The notes beneath the pieces are model-generated. The model was given only the letters and a program-made list of their open reading frames with translations. It had not been told where the DNA came from and did no database searches. From the IMG/VR virus record IMGVR_UViG_3300044630_006293, positions 1-64,000 of that record: 64,000 nucleotides of DNA, one strand, 5' to 3'. Position 1 is the stretch's first letter; each line of letters starts with the position of its first letter. Shown here one piece after another: positions 8,292 through 21,000 of this stretch. This DNA is from a virus. The translations under genes and the position numbers were made by a program.

Positions 8292-9020
8292 ATGTATAAA
8301 GACATTGAACAGTTAAAGATACAAAAAAGACAACTTTTAGATTACACTAATCAAGTAGAATCTACCAGGAGAGAAAAAGGTTTACCTGATCCATTCTCCA
8401 ATATGTCTTTTGCTGGAGTCGACATCCAGGCAACAATGGTATTACCAAAAATTGGAGCCAATACATCAAGTGATGATGGAGATTTTATTGAACTTGCAGA
8501 GTTGCAAACAATATCATATTCTATACACAGAGAAAACAGTCCAGTAAGAACCTTGGGTCATGTGAATCCAAGAGGATTTGTAAAAGGATCAAGAACAATA
8601 GCTGGATCTTTGATCTTTACAGTATTCAACGAATATGCTTTCTATAGAATTAAACAGTTCCAAAGAGCTATTGCAGAAAATAATTACTCGCCATTGGCAG
8701 ACATGCTTCCGCCTTTTGATGTTGTGTTAACTTTTTTTAATGAATATGGCTTAGCTGCTAAAATGAAACTATTCGGAATTACTATAGTAGACGAAGGTCA
8801 AACAATGTCTATAGATGACTTAATTACGGAACAGACATATACTTACATGGCAAGAGGAATACAGCCACTAATGCACCTTGATGCAACTGAGTCTAGGAAT
8901 TTGTATTCTGATAATAAAGACGGTAGGGAAAGACAGGCTTATGATCTTCAGGGGTCTACTAATTTTTTTGGTGATAGAATAGAACTATACAAAAATTTTA
9001 TTAACACAAGGATTCAATAA
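8292..9020 (+). CDS. Tail tube paralogue (tube-like baseplate or tail-tip protein)
   Basis: The 242-residue protein repeats the tube plan. ISYSIHRENSPVRTLGHVNPRGFVKG and RTIAGSLIFTVFNEYAFYRI align with the FSVTREKAPIYTMGSPNPRSF... and GIAGSLIFTVFDRPALYQML blocks of the gene at 7531. LPPFDVVLTFFNEYGLAAKMKLFGITIVDEG and DDLITEQTYTYMARGIQPL match its second half. It adds an N-terminal helix of about 30 residues (DIEQLKIQKRQLLDYTNQVES). A divergent copy usually serves as a tube-initiating or baseplate-joining ring. The start follows AGGAG; the stop overlaps the next start (TAATGG). Confidence 0.7.
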   Translation: MYKDIEQLKIQKRQLLDYTNQVESTRREKGLPDPFSNMSFAGVDIQATMVLPKIGANTSSDDGDFIELAELQTISYSIHRENSPVRTLGHVNPRGFVKGSRTIAGSLIFTVFNEYAFYRIKQFQRAIAENNYSPLADMLPPFDVVLTFFNEYGLAAKMKLFGITIVDEGQTMSIDDLITEQTYTYMARGIQPLMHLDATESRNLYSDNKDGRERQAYDLQGSTNFFGDRIELYKNFINTRIQ

Positions 9021-10069
9021 TGGCAGAAAGATCTACCCAAAGAAACCCATATAGGCCCTTCACTGCCTATATGCCTAATAACTTAAAAACTGGAGATAAA
9101 GACGGAAGAGATTTCTTTGACCCGTTAAATAAAGCCATAGATCTAGAGTGGGGCGGAACAAGAGAAGATCAAAAATTTAATAATTATTATGATTATTTTT
9201 TCTCTGGTGAAGATGTAAAAGTTTATATTGATGGACTGTTTGATGATTCAGATGAAATGGATATTGCAGCTCTAGGATATGTCGTAAAACAAGAGAAGCA
9301 ACCGTTATATGGCTTTTGGTCATATAACTATGATGCAATGATGCTTGGAACTAGACTGATCACTGGTGAGCTATCTATATACTCTAGATATCCTAGAAGA
9401 ATGACTGAGATGCTAGAAAAAGCTGCTAAGGTAAGAACCGAAAGCTCTAGTGCAAATCCTTCTAGATCTGTAATTTCTACTCTTGGGGTCGATGCTGCAA
9501 GAAAAGATGATGAACTAAATATTGAAAAATATTGGCTTAACTCTGAATTAGATAGAATAACTGCAGATCCAATGATGAATACATTGGTCGACATGGCTGA
9601 TCCAAATCACAATATCTTTAGTGCTCATCCACCATTTAACTTAGTAATATTTTATGGAATAGAAGAAAGTGGAATAACAAATTCTTCTATTGTTACTTAT
9701 GATTCTAGCAATGAAATTAATAGACAATTAAATTCAGATAGAATTATGGCAACAGATACCAATGAAAGAAAAACTTTCACCAGTATAAATAGTCCTATGA
9801 GAATTGTTTTACAAAATGTAAACTTAGTTGCCATGTCCACATCATACACAAGTGGAGGTCAGCCATTGGTTGAAAATTACCAATTTATTGCAAGAGACTT
9901 CTATTTTACAAGTGCAAAAATTGGAGACAAGCCCCTCGCCCAGCAGAGAGCAACAGTGCCTAGCAACTCTGAATCAGAGCAAGCTAAATCTAGTGGTAAA
10001 GCTACCACTAAGACTGAAACAATTACGACTGGAACCAAAAGCGCTTCTCGCATTGCTTCTGAGTTATAA
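9020..10069 (+). CDS. Second tail tube paralogue with extensions
   Basis: The 349-residue protein is the most divergent of the three tube-like genes. YVVKQEKQPLYGFWSYNYDAMMLGTRLITGELSIYSRYPRRMTEML aligns with the strand-loop-strand signature of the tube protein. HPPFNLVIFYGIEE, MRIVLQNVNLVAMSTSYTSGG and ENYQFIARDFYFTSAKIG correspond to the second half. A linker around residues 145-190 and a Ser/Thr/Lys-rich C-terminus of about 40 residues are additional. It probably makes another specialised ring at the tail end or baseplate. It starts within the stop codon of the gene before. Confidence 0.6.
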   Translation: MAERSTQRNPYRPFTAYMPNNLKTGDKDGRDFFDPLNKAIDLEWGGTREDQKFNNYYDYFFSGEDVKVYIDGLFDDSDEMDIAALGYVVKQEKQPLYGFWSYNYDAMMLGTRLITGELSIYSRYPRRMTEMLEKAAKVRTESSSANPSRSVISTLGVDAARKDDELNIEKYWLNSELDRITADPMMNTLVDMADPNHNIFSAHPPFNLVIFYGIEESGITNSSIVTYDSSNEINRQLNSDRIMATDTNERKTFTSINSPMRIVLQNVNLVAMSTSYTSGGQPLVENYQFIARDFYFTSAKIGDKPLAQQRATVPSNSESEQAKSSGKATTKTETITTGTKSASRIASEL

Positions 10070-10149
10070 TAAAATATTATTTATTTTGTTTATGTTTTAA
10101 ATTATGATATATTGTATATTGACAAGTCCATGCGCAAAAGGAGTAACTA

Positions 10150-10683
10150 ATGTCAAATGAAAAAAAGGTAGTTATCACTACAGATGAGGCTACGAGAGAT
10201 GAATACGGTTTTGATGATTACAAGATCATGTCTACTGAAGATGCAGATCAAGAGTATGTAGGCGAAAATGTAACAGAAGAATCTAATGACGATAATGCTT
10301 CGATGAAAGTCGAAGACTTAGATGATAATGAAGAGATATGGGAAGGCGGACCCAATGCTGGTCAGATCAAGAATTGGAAAAGCCTTCATGGAGATGTATA
10401 CGTAACTTCAATCACATATGATAAACATATTGTATGGAGAACTCTTACAAGAAATGAATACAAGCAGCTAGTAAAAAAGATGGAGCAGCTTGTTCAAGCT
10501 GGTCAGCTTTCTTCAGCAGAAGCCAACCTTTGGAACGAAGAAGCCATTACCGAAATATGCTTGTTATTCCCAGCCTATGACAGAATGGCTCTCTCAAATG
10601 AAATGGCAGGTTTGCCATCTCTTCTTTCTCAAGAAATCTTAGAAGCATCAGGCTTCGTTGCTCTTGAGGTTCGTCAGTTATAA
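10150..10683 (+). CDS. Tail assembly chaperone-like protein 1
   Basis: The 177-residue protein starts after AAAAGGAG. The N-terminal 75 residues are very acidic and probably disordered (EDADQEYVGENVTEESNDDN). After that comes a compact region, KSLHGDVYVTSITYDKHIVWRTLTRNEYKQLVKKMEQL, then WNEEAITEICLLFP and SLLSQEILEASGF. Its place directly before the giant tape-measure-region genes and its pairing with a related gene match the two-gene tail-assembly chaperones of tailed phages. The usual shifted fusion is not seen: the two are separate genes joined as TAA-ATG. Confidence 0.6.
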   Translation: MSNEKKVVITTDEATRDEYGFDDYKIMSTEDADQEYVGENVTEESNDDNASMKVEDLDDNEEIWEGGPNAGQIKNWKSLHGDVYVTSITYDKHIVWRTLTRNEYKQLVKKMEQLVQAGQLSSAEANLWNEEAITEICLLFPAYDRMALSNEMAGLPSLLSQEILEASGFVALEVRQL

Positions 10684-11313
10684 ATGATAGATCCTGAAGT
10701 TCTCATAGAACTTAAGCAGAAGTATGGTCCCCTTTTTGCAATTAGCATTAAGGGGATCGACCTGCTTTTCAGGGAGCTAACATTTAAAGAGTTCGATGAC
10801 ATAATAAAAATTCAAGATGGTGGATATTTTTCTTCAGCGGATTCAGAAGATAAAATTTTAGAGGCAACTCTTGTTTACCCAGATCTAAAAGCTCTTGATA
10901 GAATTCCAGCTGGCGCAGTATCAAGTCTTTCTCAAGAAATATTAGATGCATCTGGCTTTGCCTCAGCTAAAACAGCTAAAAGAATCTTAGACGAAAAAAG
11001 ATCTAATGCTGGCGAAGTAAGAACTTTAATGAAAGCTTTTGTTCTAGCTACTATACATTCATACTCTCCAGAAGATCTGGATAATATGACTTTTTCTCAG
11101 TTAGCAGATAAAGTCGCTTTAGCAGAAAAAATTATAGAAGTAACTCAGACAATGAATGGAATCCAGCCATCAGATATGAGGCTTGATCTGATAGATCCAG
11201 AAGAAGAAGCTGAAAGAGAAAAACAAAAAGCAGCAAATTACAATTCTTTAAAGAAACAAGGCGAAGCTGTTTACGAAGATCCTGTGGCGAAAAAATTATG
11301 GGGATCAATTTAA
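10684..11313 (+). CDS. Tail assembly chaperone-like protein 2
   Basis: The 209-residue protein starts on the base after the preceding stop, so it is likely translated by coupling. FRELTFKEFDDIIKIQ, ATLVYPDLKALDRIPAGAVSSLSQEILDASGF parallels WRTLTRNEYKQLVKKM ... LLFPAYDRMALSNEMAGLPSLLSQEILEASGF in the previous gene, which shows that they are paralogues. The C-terminus is helical and charged (LIDPEEEAEREKQKAANYNSLKKQG). Phage chaperones of this class hold the tape measure during tail assembly. Both order and length agree, but no experimental family match can be cited from the sequence alone. Confidence 0.6.
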   Translation: MIDPEVLIELKQKYGPLFAISIKGIDLLFRELTFKEFDDIIKIQDGGYFSSADSEDKILEATLVYPDLKALDRIPAGAVSSLSQEILDASGFASAKTAKRILDEKRSNAGEVRTLMKAFVLATIHSYSPEDLDNMTFSQLADKVALAEKIIEVTQTMNGIQPSDMRLDLIDPEEEAEREKQKAANYNSLKKQGEAVYEDPVAKKLWGSI

Positions 11314-11326
11314 TCAGGAGGATTAA

Positions 11327-14300
11327 ATGTTTAGGGACAAAGGACCTATTCAAAATATAGGATACGGCGTCTCATCAAGAGACATGCCTTCCAAAGAAGG
11401 GGAAACAGAAACTCCTAGTCCTAATTCTGGTTATATAGCAAAAGCTTTAGATCAACACCCAATAATGAGATTCTTGGGAGCAGCAGCAACTACGATGGTT
11501 GCTACTACAATAGCCTCAAGAGTATCAAGAGGGGCTGGACTTAGACTTGGTCAATCTCTGCAGTCAGCTTCAGATAAAGCTGTAGGGGCAGGAAGAACTA
11601 ATGCCACTTCAACAAGGCTTGTTAAATCTGTTAGGGATCTACGTGAAGCTTTTGATGAGCTAGGTGGGGTATCTAGAACTATAGATGGCGTTGATGACCC
11701 GTATTCAAAAGTAGTTCATGAAGTAGATGGAAAACTTACTACTGGTTATGACCCTAAGCTTTCTGGAAGATACTTTAGAAGACCAATAAGCGCAGATGGC
11801 AGAAGAACAACTGCCAGGGGAAGAACTTCTGAGTCAGCTGAAGTATGGACGCTCAGAGATGACATACAGACCAGAATGGTTAGTCTAGCAAGAAGACTAC
11901 CATACGAACTTCCAGCAATGTATGCTACTCAGAGGGCTGTAATAGATCCTTTATTTGGCGAAGATCAAGACAAACCAAGACTTAAGTGGTACAACCCAGC
12001 AGACGTAATAACAGATTTTGTTAAGCAGTCAACAATAAACCTAACAACAATGATGCTGCCCTTTGAGGCAATAGGTGCTGCTGGTGCTGCTGGTAGAAGT
12101 TCTTTAACGACTTTTGCTGCTTCAATGGAAGACCTCAGGGCTCTATCCCCACTGCAAAGAAAAGCTGCAAATACAGCAATTGATCTAAAGTCCCTACTTG
12201 CAGAAGTTGGACAAGATATATCCAACATAACAGGTAAGGCACTAAAGCTATCCTCACAAACATCTGGAGCTTTTGCTGCTGGTATTGGAGAAGTAAAAAA
12301 TTCACAACCAGAATTTGTTCAAGCTCTAAAGGCAGCTAGACATGGTGCTTCAGTAGCAGCTCAAGAAGCATATAATAAAAATCCAAAAAATAGACTAAAA
12401 ATTCATACAGCAAGAGCTAAAGGTTTTTTTACTGGAGAATCAGATGATGGACTTGGCATTCTCGATACAATGCCAGGTTTTAAGGGTTTTAGATCTGGAT
12501 CAGTAGTAGCAAAAAATCAATTTAAAGCTCTAGGAGTTGCTCATGATGTTGTATCTGGCAGGCTTTCGGAACAGGCTGCACTTGGTCAAATAGTTCAAAA
12601 GTTTGGATATTCTTCTAGAGGGGCCCTTGATGACGCTTTATCTAATAACGCTCTAAATTTAAAACTTAGAGGGTTAGATGCTACTAGCGCAGAAAGCCTT
12701 TTGCAAAAGTCTATTAATGCTGTTCAATCACAACATTCAAGTAAGTTAAGCAAGCTTGCACAAAGTTACCACACTCTAGGTAGGGGTGGCCCAGGGGACT
12801 TAACAACTGGAGGCTATTCAAATGAAGCCTTTAGGGGAAGCGATTTTTACAAAGGCCAATTAGAGGATGAATATAAAAATCAATTAGCTAGACATTTAAT
12901 TAAAGAAAAAGGAGTAAACGAAACTCTTGCGGATAGATTTGTTGCCAACATAAGCATCAATACACTGCCTTCAAGAAGAAATGTTTCTAATATCACGAAT
13001 AGAATAACACTAGGTAGAAAATCTACATTCACCGATGATGCAGTAGATGGCGGAGATTCAGCTTCTAGTTTCTTTGATGATATTTTAGAAAAGTTTAGAA
13101 CTGTTAAGGGTGGAAGAGATTTTCAAGAAGCATTAGGAAGCCGGAAATGCTTTAGCTGACTCTATAAGAGAAATAGATTCTATGTTTCTTAGTGAGGAGT
13201 TTAGAAAGAGCCTAACGCAGAAAATAGCATCTAATTGGAATCAAGTTAGATCTAGCTATTTACCCCAAGCTGCATCTCAAACCTTAAAACCATCTAAGCA
13301 AAATTATCTTGATTTTATTGGAAATATTTCTGAAGGAAAACAATCTTTTCTTACTAGAAAAACTGCACAAACTCTTGGGATCAAATTAACTGACTCAACC
13401 GGTAAGTCAATATCAACAAGCGTACTAAGATCCGACATCGCCAAAAAAGGAATAGACCCAACTGACTTTGGGTACATGAGAGATTTTCTTCTCAATCAAA
13501 GAAAATTGTCAACAGGATTCTTTGGTGGTCAATCTAATATTCTTGGACTAAGGCCAGTATTAGTTGATGATGCTCTTGAAAGAGGAGTTTTTAAATATCT
13601 TCCAGAAGAGCAACAAGCTTCAATTAGACAAATAGCTTCTGCTCAAGCAGCATTTGATCCAGTAACTGGGGGTCTTGGTTCGGCCACTCAAACAATGGGT
13701 CAAAGTGCAATTAGAGGAATGTATAAAACTAGGTCTGGAGAAATACTAGATTTTACGCAAGTTGCCAATGTTTTAACTAGGGCAAAAGATTTTATAGCTT
13801 CTGATTTTAAAATACCTATTGTTGGATTTAACCCAGCTGACATGCTAGGTGCGAGATCTCTTGCTGATGCAAGAAATTCTCCAATGCTGCAGTATGTAAG
13901 CTCAAGATCAGTTCAGCCATTTGTCCCTCAGGGCCAATCTAGGCCAGACTTTTTTCTCTTAAATAAGAACAAAGGAACAAGAGGAACTCTTACAGAATTT
14001 GGTGGAGCTTTTGGTGATAGAAGAATAAAAGACTTAGCTGGTCTTTATAGGCCAATTCCTTCTTCTAGTACGGAAATATTTAGCCGTGAAGCTAGAAATG
14101 CAACAGGGATGACTGGTGAAAGAGTTGATGAAGTCGGTGGTCAAGTAAGCAAATTTTCTAGGTTTAAAAAAGCATTTGATATAGATGCGGAACAACCTAA
14201 CTCTTTATTTAGGCTTGGTAGAAGATTTAGAGATAGAGCTTCTGACATTAACAATAATAGAGTAATTTCACAAATTATTTCTTCTCAAGATCAAAGTCTT

Positions 14301-17300
14301 TCTTATGGTAGAGGAGCTAAACAGTCAAAACTTACTCTTGATAAAAATTCTTTAAATATTACTGACGAACTTGGAAATGTAAAATATAACCAATCTGAGG
14401 TATTAAAAGCTGTTGAATCATTTAGAAAAAATACATTCAAGTTTAATATAAATCAAAAGATAATGAAAAAACTTGAAGATGATGTACCTGGTTTATTTAC
14501 ATCAGCTGGAGTAAAAGCAAGTTCTATAGCTAGTCGTGGAGACATTAGACAGTCAGTAAAGTCTTTGAAGCTTGATGAATCAACAACTATATCAACCTTA
14601 AATCGTCAAGGTGTTGACACAAAAGGGCTTCAAGGATCTTTTTCTAGAATTGAAAAATATCTTGACTCAGATGTAACTAATATTGATCAAGCAAAAAATG
14701 AGATATTTAGATACATAGCTCAAAAAAATGAAATGCTAAGACAGGTAGCGCCTGCAGCATCTAAAACAACTCATGGCACTGAAGACATATTCACTCAAAT
14801 ATCTAAAATTACTAGGCAGTTGCAATCAGAGGGTAAAATAGGTATAGACGCTGCAGTTGAAGCAAGAGCTTATGGTATATCTACCTTGTTCAACTTTTCT
14901 GCATTTACAAGCTTTGCTGGAGAGAAAACAGCAACACAGAATGCAGCTAGCGCATTAAGAAAGGTGCTAAACCTTTCTGAGAATAATGAAGAAATAAGAT
15001 CATTATTTAATGTATTCAATAAGGGTCAAGTGTCTATGGTTGATACTTCGATTAGAAGACCTCTTTCAAGAGCTCTTCCATCTTTAAGTAGTAAGTTTGG
15101 AACTGCACCTTATGAACTAAATGACATGTCAGTTAACCTTTTGGGTTCTGGGCAAAAGTACACAATGCTTCCAACTTTTGGAACAGTCTTTTCAAGAGAT
15201 CCACTTGGAGCAACAAAAAGTGCATTAGGATTTGGAACCTACAAGAATCCAGAAACCTTCTCAAGTGGTTCTATTCCAATGTCTCATATGTTTGGAAGGC
15301 TTAATAAGTATTTCGGAACATTCGGCATGCAACTCGACCAAAGCAAATATGGTGGTCCAGTAGATCTTTACATGCGTGGAATGATTGGAAAAAGAGCTCT
15401 TCCAATTACTGCTGTTGGAGCAACGGCATTAGCTGTAGATAGAACTATAGGTGGAGCAGTAAACGAAAGAGATGAAAAAGGCAACAGGGTTTACTCTCCG
15501 TTCTTCACCACAAAGGCTGCTAGAATCGCCGTAGAGGGCCAATCAATCGGTGCAGGCCTAATACCAGGGGGAATGTCGTACGAAGAGAAAAAAGAGCAAT
15601 TACTTGAAGGCGAAGTTCCAATTAGACAAGGAAGATATTGGCCACTTGGAACTACTCCATTTCAGGGTGGAAAAGTACTCTACTATAGACCTTCTTATTA
15701 TAGAAAATTAGCCGAAGGAAGTGCATATACTCCGGAATCTGCATTTGAAAGTCCGATAGAAAAACTGGCTTTTGGTTATGACTTTTCTCCACTTAGACCT
15801 CTTGATCCATATAGATTTGAAAGAGAAAATTATTCTGATAGACCTTATCCTGTAACTGGAGAATACTTTACTGGGCCATTTGGTCCAGCTACATCTGTTG
15901 CAAATCTTACAATAGGAAGATTATTAAAACCACAAGTTCAGATGCATGAAAGAGAAACTAATGCTGCTTTAGCTAACTATGTTCCAGCAGGAGAAAGAGG
16001 TGCATATAATGCTGCTGGGTTATTAACTTCAGGAAAAGTAACAGCGTTAAACGCTCCAGCATCACAGGGTTCCTACACATTATCAATGCAGGCGTCTGGG
16101 GGTTTTGCATATGGTGGAAATGATGACATAGGGCAAATTAACGCAAGAATGGTTGACGCAGCAGGGCCAACTGCAACTGCATCAAGAGCTGTTCTTGGTC
16201 AAATAGGCGCTTATAACCAGCAATTAAGAAGTGGAATTTCTTATGGTCCTCCAAAGGTATCAGGAATTATTCCTCCAAATATTATTCCTGTTGGTGAACC
16301 CATATCCTATGGGTCAACTCAGTTTCAAGCAAGCGAGCTAGGTTATAGACTTCAAGAAACAGCTGGTATCTATGGATTTGCATTTGGATCTCTTAGAGAG
16401 GGCCTTGGTTTTGGAAATCAAGATATGTCTCCTCAAGTATCTGTACTTCAATCAGCCTCTAAAGGGTACGGTACTACTAGAGCTTTTTGGGATTTGAACC
16501 TTGGTGGTTTAGGCGACCTTCCAACTGCTGGCGAAGGGCCAATGGGTAATATTGAAATTTCTGAAATAGTTAGAAGATTCATACCAAAAGAAAGAAATGA
16601 CGTTACCTACTTAAACCCAATTAAAAATACAATGGGTCAACAATATCCTTTCCTTCCAGGCGCAGATTATTTTACTGACTTTACTAGAGGTGACCCATAC
16701 ACTAAGGTTCAAGAGGGTGAAATAAGACTTCCTGGAACAGGCTATGAAAGATTTAATACTTTATATGGAGATGAAACAGGAAGGTATGGTAAGGTAAATC
16801 AGTTAGACATATTAGCCGATGTTGCGCCTTATTCAACTCAATTTAGATCTTTAAATAGAACTATAAAAATGGGTGATTTATCTCCGGCAGAAAGAATAAA
16901 AGTTGACGAGATAAGAGGACAGGTAGAAGACACAACTACCAAGTATCAATTCAGTCCTTATAAGTATAAGGGTACAACTCCAGAAGAAATGGGGATGAAT
17001 CCCGCTCTACACACTCTAAGTAGAGCTGGCGAATATCTAGCTCATAGAGATACTTTTTTTAATACTAAATTTTTACAAAAAAGAACTGCAGTAGAAGATT
17101 GGGAGAGAAAAAATGTTTATGGAGCAACTTTCCCAGAATGGCAAAGGCCATATGAAAGTTTTATAGAACCACTATTGAATAGAGCTTCTCAAAGAGATCC
17201 AATTACCGCTACGTTGGCCACTGCTGCTGCAGGATCTTTTTTTGGTAGAACTGCACCAGGAAAAACTGTTGGATCAATCGTTGGTGGAATGGCTGGTTTT

Positions 17301-18026
17301 GCAGCATCAGCAAAAGGTAATATAACTGAAGCGTTGACTGGTCAAAGAGTAATGCCAGAAGCAAGAGTGAAAGAAATAGCCCTAGAAGAATATATTGACA
17401 TATTAGGGTATGTTAAAAATACAAGTTTGGCCTCAAAGTACCAAGCATCGGGAGACTCAGCTTCTGCTGCTACGTTTCAGTCTGCAGCAAAAAGAACAAT
17501 GTATGGTGCTAGTTTAGAAAATTTTTCTGTTGAAAATATATCATTAGCTGTTCCAAAAAGAAAAAGAGAACACTTTAAAGCAATGGTTCAAGAAACTGAT
17601 CCAGAGCAAAGAGACAGAATACTTTCTACAGCAGGAAGATTAGAGAGAAGAATCTATCAAACTGCATGGGGTATGAAGGTAGAAGAAAAACCAGATTTAG
17701 CTGAATATTTTAGTAGGCATGAACTTCCAGATCAACATTGGGAAGGCTGGCATCCAAATACTAATTTAGAACATGTTAAAATTAAAATGGGTCAGCAGAT
17801 GGGTCTTGAAATGTCACAAATGGGTTACTATCCACAACAGATAAAAGAAGCTGATCTTACTAATCCTTCATATCCATCATTTCTTCAAAACACAAAAGAA
17901 GAAGATGTTGGAGCAGAATTAAGAGCAATGATGTCAAGAATGGGTGTTTCAGGAAGCGTGAACGCAAATAGAAATCCATACGGATCAAGCGAAGTAAATA
18001 TCTTTTCAAACCTTAGGTTAGTATAA
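11327..18026 (+). CDS. Giant tape-measure-region protein, read through a +1 shift at CGG
   Basis: With the CGG site at 13142 read as +1, the gene encodes 2232 residues; the site is residue 606. Before it the frame ends ...EALGS-CGG, and the stop comes four codons later. After it the new frame reads GNALADSIREIDSMFLSEEF without a start site or SD, so the downstream part has no sign of being a separate gene. The position after the chaperone pair and the size suit a tape measure. The protein is Ala/Ser/Arg-rich with helical stretches. It also contains long Gly/Pro/Tyr-rich parts (for example around the GGPVDLYMRG and GSIPMSHMFGRLNKYFG segments) that are unusual for a plain coiled-coil ruler. Hydrophobic Ala/Gly segments near the start (FLGAAATTMVATTIA) and end (TATLATAAAGSFFG) may insert in membrane during ejection. 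Confidence 0.55.
13142..13145 (+). other. CGG +1 recoding site 2 (CGGA)
   Basis: In frame: GGA AGC CGG AAA TGC TTT AGC TGA. Dropping the C gives GGA AAT GCT TTA GCT GAC and the frame continues for over 1600 codons. Confidence 0.8.
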
Positions 18027-18027
18027 T

Positions 18028-21000
18028 ATGTTTGATTTTCTTAAAGGGCAAAGAGCAAATACTAATGTGTCTCTTAACTCATTGCCAGACACCACTTACA
18101 ATCCAGTTAACCTAGCTATGCATCAGCGAGCTCTAAATGGAACGATGTATGGTCTAGGTGGAATTGTAAAAGCAGATGTTATTGATGGTGTTGTTAAGTT
18201 TGTTTACGCTAGAACAGGTGAAGCTTTTTCTACAGTAAGAGAAGCTTTTAATAAAGCCAGTACAGATGGGGTTACGACTTTTACAAGGTTAACCGGAAGG
18301 CTTGAAGACTCATCATTAAATATGAGGGGTCTTGGTGGAATGGAACAAAGGCTTATTGATATAAAGAAAAAGCTCAAAACTCTACCAGAAAATGTATTAA
18401 CAGGTCTTGGAATATCTGATCCATCTAAATTATATTTTGAGATTGGAACATTCAGATCCGTACAGGGTGATACACAAATGGCTAATAAAATTAGAGAAGG
18501 TGTCGTAGTTCCAGATGGTAGTGAATTTAACTTATTAAAAGTTCTTGTTGGAGATCCAGGCAGAGGTGCTGCATTGTCCTTTCAGCAAATATCTGAATTG
18601 TTTAGTTTAACATCTGATGATGTTGGCGGAATATTTGGTAGAGAAGAGTTAATTAATTCTCTTTTAACTGGAAACACTGGTACATTATTTTCTAAAGTTG
18701 GAAAAAGAATTAGAGGAGCAATAGGTCTTAGAGATGTTTCTTTAGCTGGAGACAACTTAAAAGAAATGTTGCAGTTAGCTGGAATAGGAGGCGATACTTT
18801 AAATGAAACAAATGTAAAAGTGTTTAATATTTCCGAAGATCTTTCTCAAATTACTAAAAATTACGAAACTTTAGTAAGCGATCCTAATTTTGTTAAGATG
18901 AATAAATTAGCATTTATTAGTGACCCTACTGGGATATCTGCTAGAAAAAGAGTAAATATATCAGAGTTTTTAATGCAGGGATTAGACGAAGAACAAAAAG
19001 CTTTTTATGGTGGGGTTGTTAATTTTGAAGATTTAACCGAAACACTAAAAGCAACAAGTTTTTTAGATGAAGAAGGAAAAGTTACCGCTAGAGGTTCCTC
19101 CGCTCTTCAGTCAATATTAGATGGTGTGGATTCTAGTAGCAAAGAAGTTAGAGATGTAAAAAGCCTTTTAAAATCCGCTTTTGAATCTCAGTATGATGGA
19201 ACTTCAGTTATAAATTCAAAAGTTTTTAATGCAATGAGAAGCCAGATGCAATCAGAGCTAACTGCACTTGAAGCAGGAGCTAGATCTGGCAAAAGTAGTC
19301 CTCAAATAGAATCTAGAATCATAGAATTAAGATCACAACTTCAAAATATGACTCCAGATAATTTTCAAGCAATAACTAGCAGAATATTTTTTCAACAAGG
19401 CAATCTTCCAAAAATGGTTAAAGCAGTTGTTGATCAAGCTACACTCAGGGGGCCACTGAGTAAATATGCATTAATTACTACTGATGTAGCAATGAAGCGT
19501 GAAACCGCAATTATGCGGACAAACAAGTTCTATAAATTTAGTTCTTCAGGGAACTCCAGGCTCAAATGTTTATTATGATCCACTTGCTCCAGCGTTTCAT
19601 GGAAACGTTTTTAATAACGAAGCTACTCGTGAGGCCCAAGATAGAAGAACCGCAAGAGTAATAAGCTCTCTTCAATCTGCATTAGAAACTGGAGAAGTTA
19701 ATCCCACTCTAAGAAGACAGATATTTGAAGGGGCTGAAAAAAATATAGCAGACCTTCCAGCGGCAAAAAGATCAAGTGCTGAAAGAAATAGGCTATACAT
19801 GAGGCAATTAAGAGATGCTATTGAAAGTGGCGTAGACATAAGAAACATGCCTAATTTGTTTAACTATCTTCTTAAAGAAGTTCAATCAAATCTATATAGA
19901 GAAGTAGATGGATTTTTTCAGCCAGCACTAGAAGATGCATATAGAGTAGCTATTGACACTGAAACGTCTTTCTATTCAGGAAGAAAAAGTGCAGATACAG
20001 TTGGTCCAATATTAGGTTCCGGAAGAAGGGCTATTAAACTTCGGTGAACAAAAAGGGCAAGAAATAGATGCTGTTGAATTTCAAATGCAAGGTCATAAAA
20101 TGTTGTTTGCTGGAAACGCAGCATTTGCATTTAAACAATCCCTTGGTGGATTTGACTTAGACGACGAAGGCATAGTTATGCCTAGAGTATTTAAGGATGC
20201 TAGCGGAACTGAAAGGCTAAGTACATTTATATTCCGTCAACCAACTGGACCAGCAGAATTTATTTTTGCAATGCCAAGGTTTGGTTCTTCTGATACGATT
20301 AAAATGTTTTTAGAAAAAAACGATGCTCTTATGGAGCAGTTAGATTCAGTAAAAAATCAAGATCAATTTTTTGAATTAATTCACCGATCATTGACAGCTA
20401 AAGGTGCCGATAAAAGAAATATAGATAGAGCACTAGCTGAATTAGCTGAGTCTGACTTAGTTGATCGACCAGACAAAGCTGGCTCAATAGAGGGTGCAAT
20501 TTTAGATTTAATGTCTAAAGCTGAAGAAAAAGGTTCATATAAAAAACAATTTATTAATTATGATGACCAAATTATGGAAATGCTAAGAAGGGAAGGAAAA
20601 GGAGTAGCTTCTCCCCTTCAGCTAACAAGAGAAAAGGTAGAAGAATTAATATCAAAAGGAACTAGTTTAGTTGATGAACAATTTTTAGTCAATCAATATA
20701 ACTATGGATCTATATTGAGAGTTTTTAAAGAATCAGGAAAATTTGATTTTCTTCCCGAAACGCAATCAGAACTAAGAAACTTTTTTAAAAATCAAACAGG
20801 AGAAGAATACACCCAACAACAAATAGGAGAGTTCTTAAGTAGATCAAAAGGTCGAAAAGCAAGAAAGCTTCAAGCTATTATTGAATCAGATTATCAAAGA
20901 AGAGCGATAGAAGCTCTTTCTAAAAAAGAATATATTGGTCAGTACATTAATAAAATGTTAATAGCAACAGCTTCATCTGATCAAGAACAGAACATTGTTG

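Noticed and set aside
20010-20030. Placing the fourth frame change at TCC GGA AGA, upstream of 20042
   Set aside because: The frames overlap over this stretch, so a shift there is possible, but the in-frame CGG at 20042 follows the same rule as the other eight sites and needs no extra assumption.
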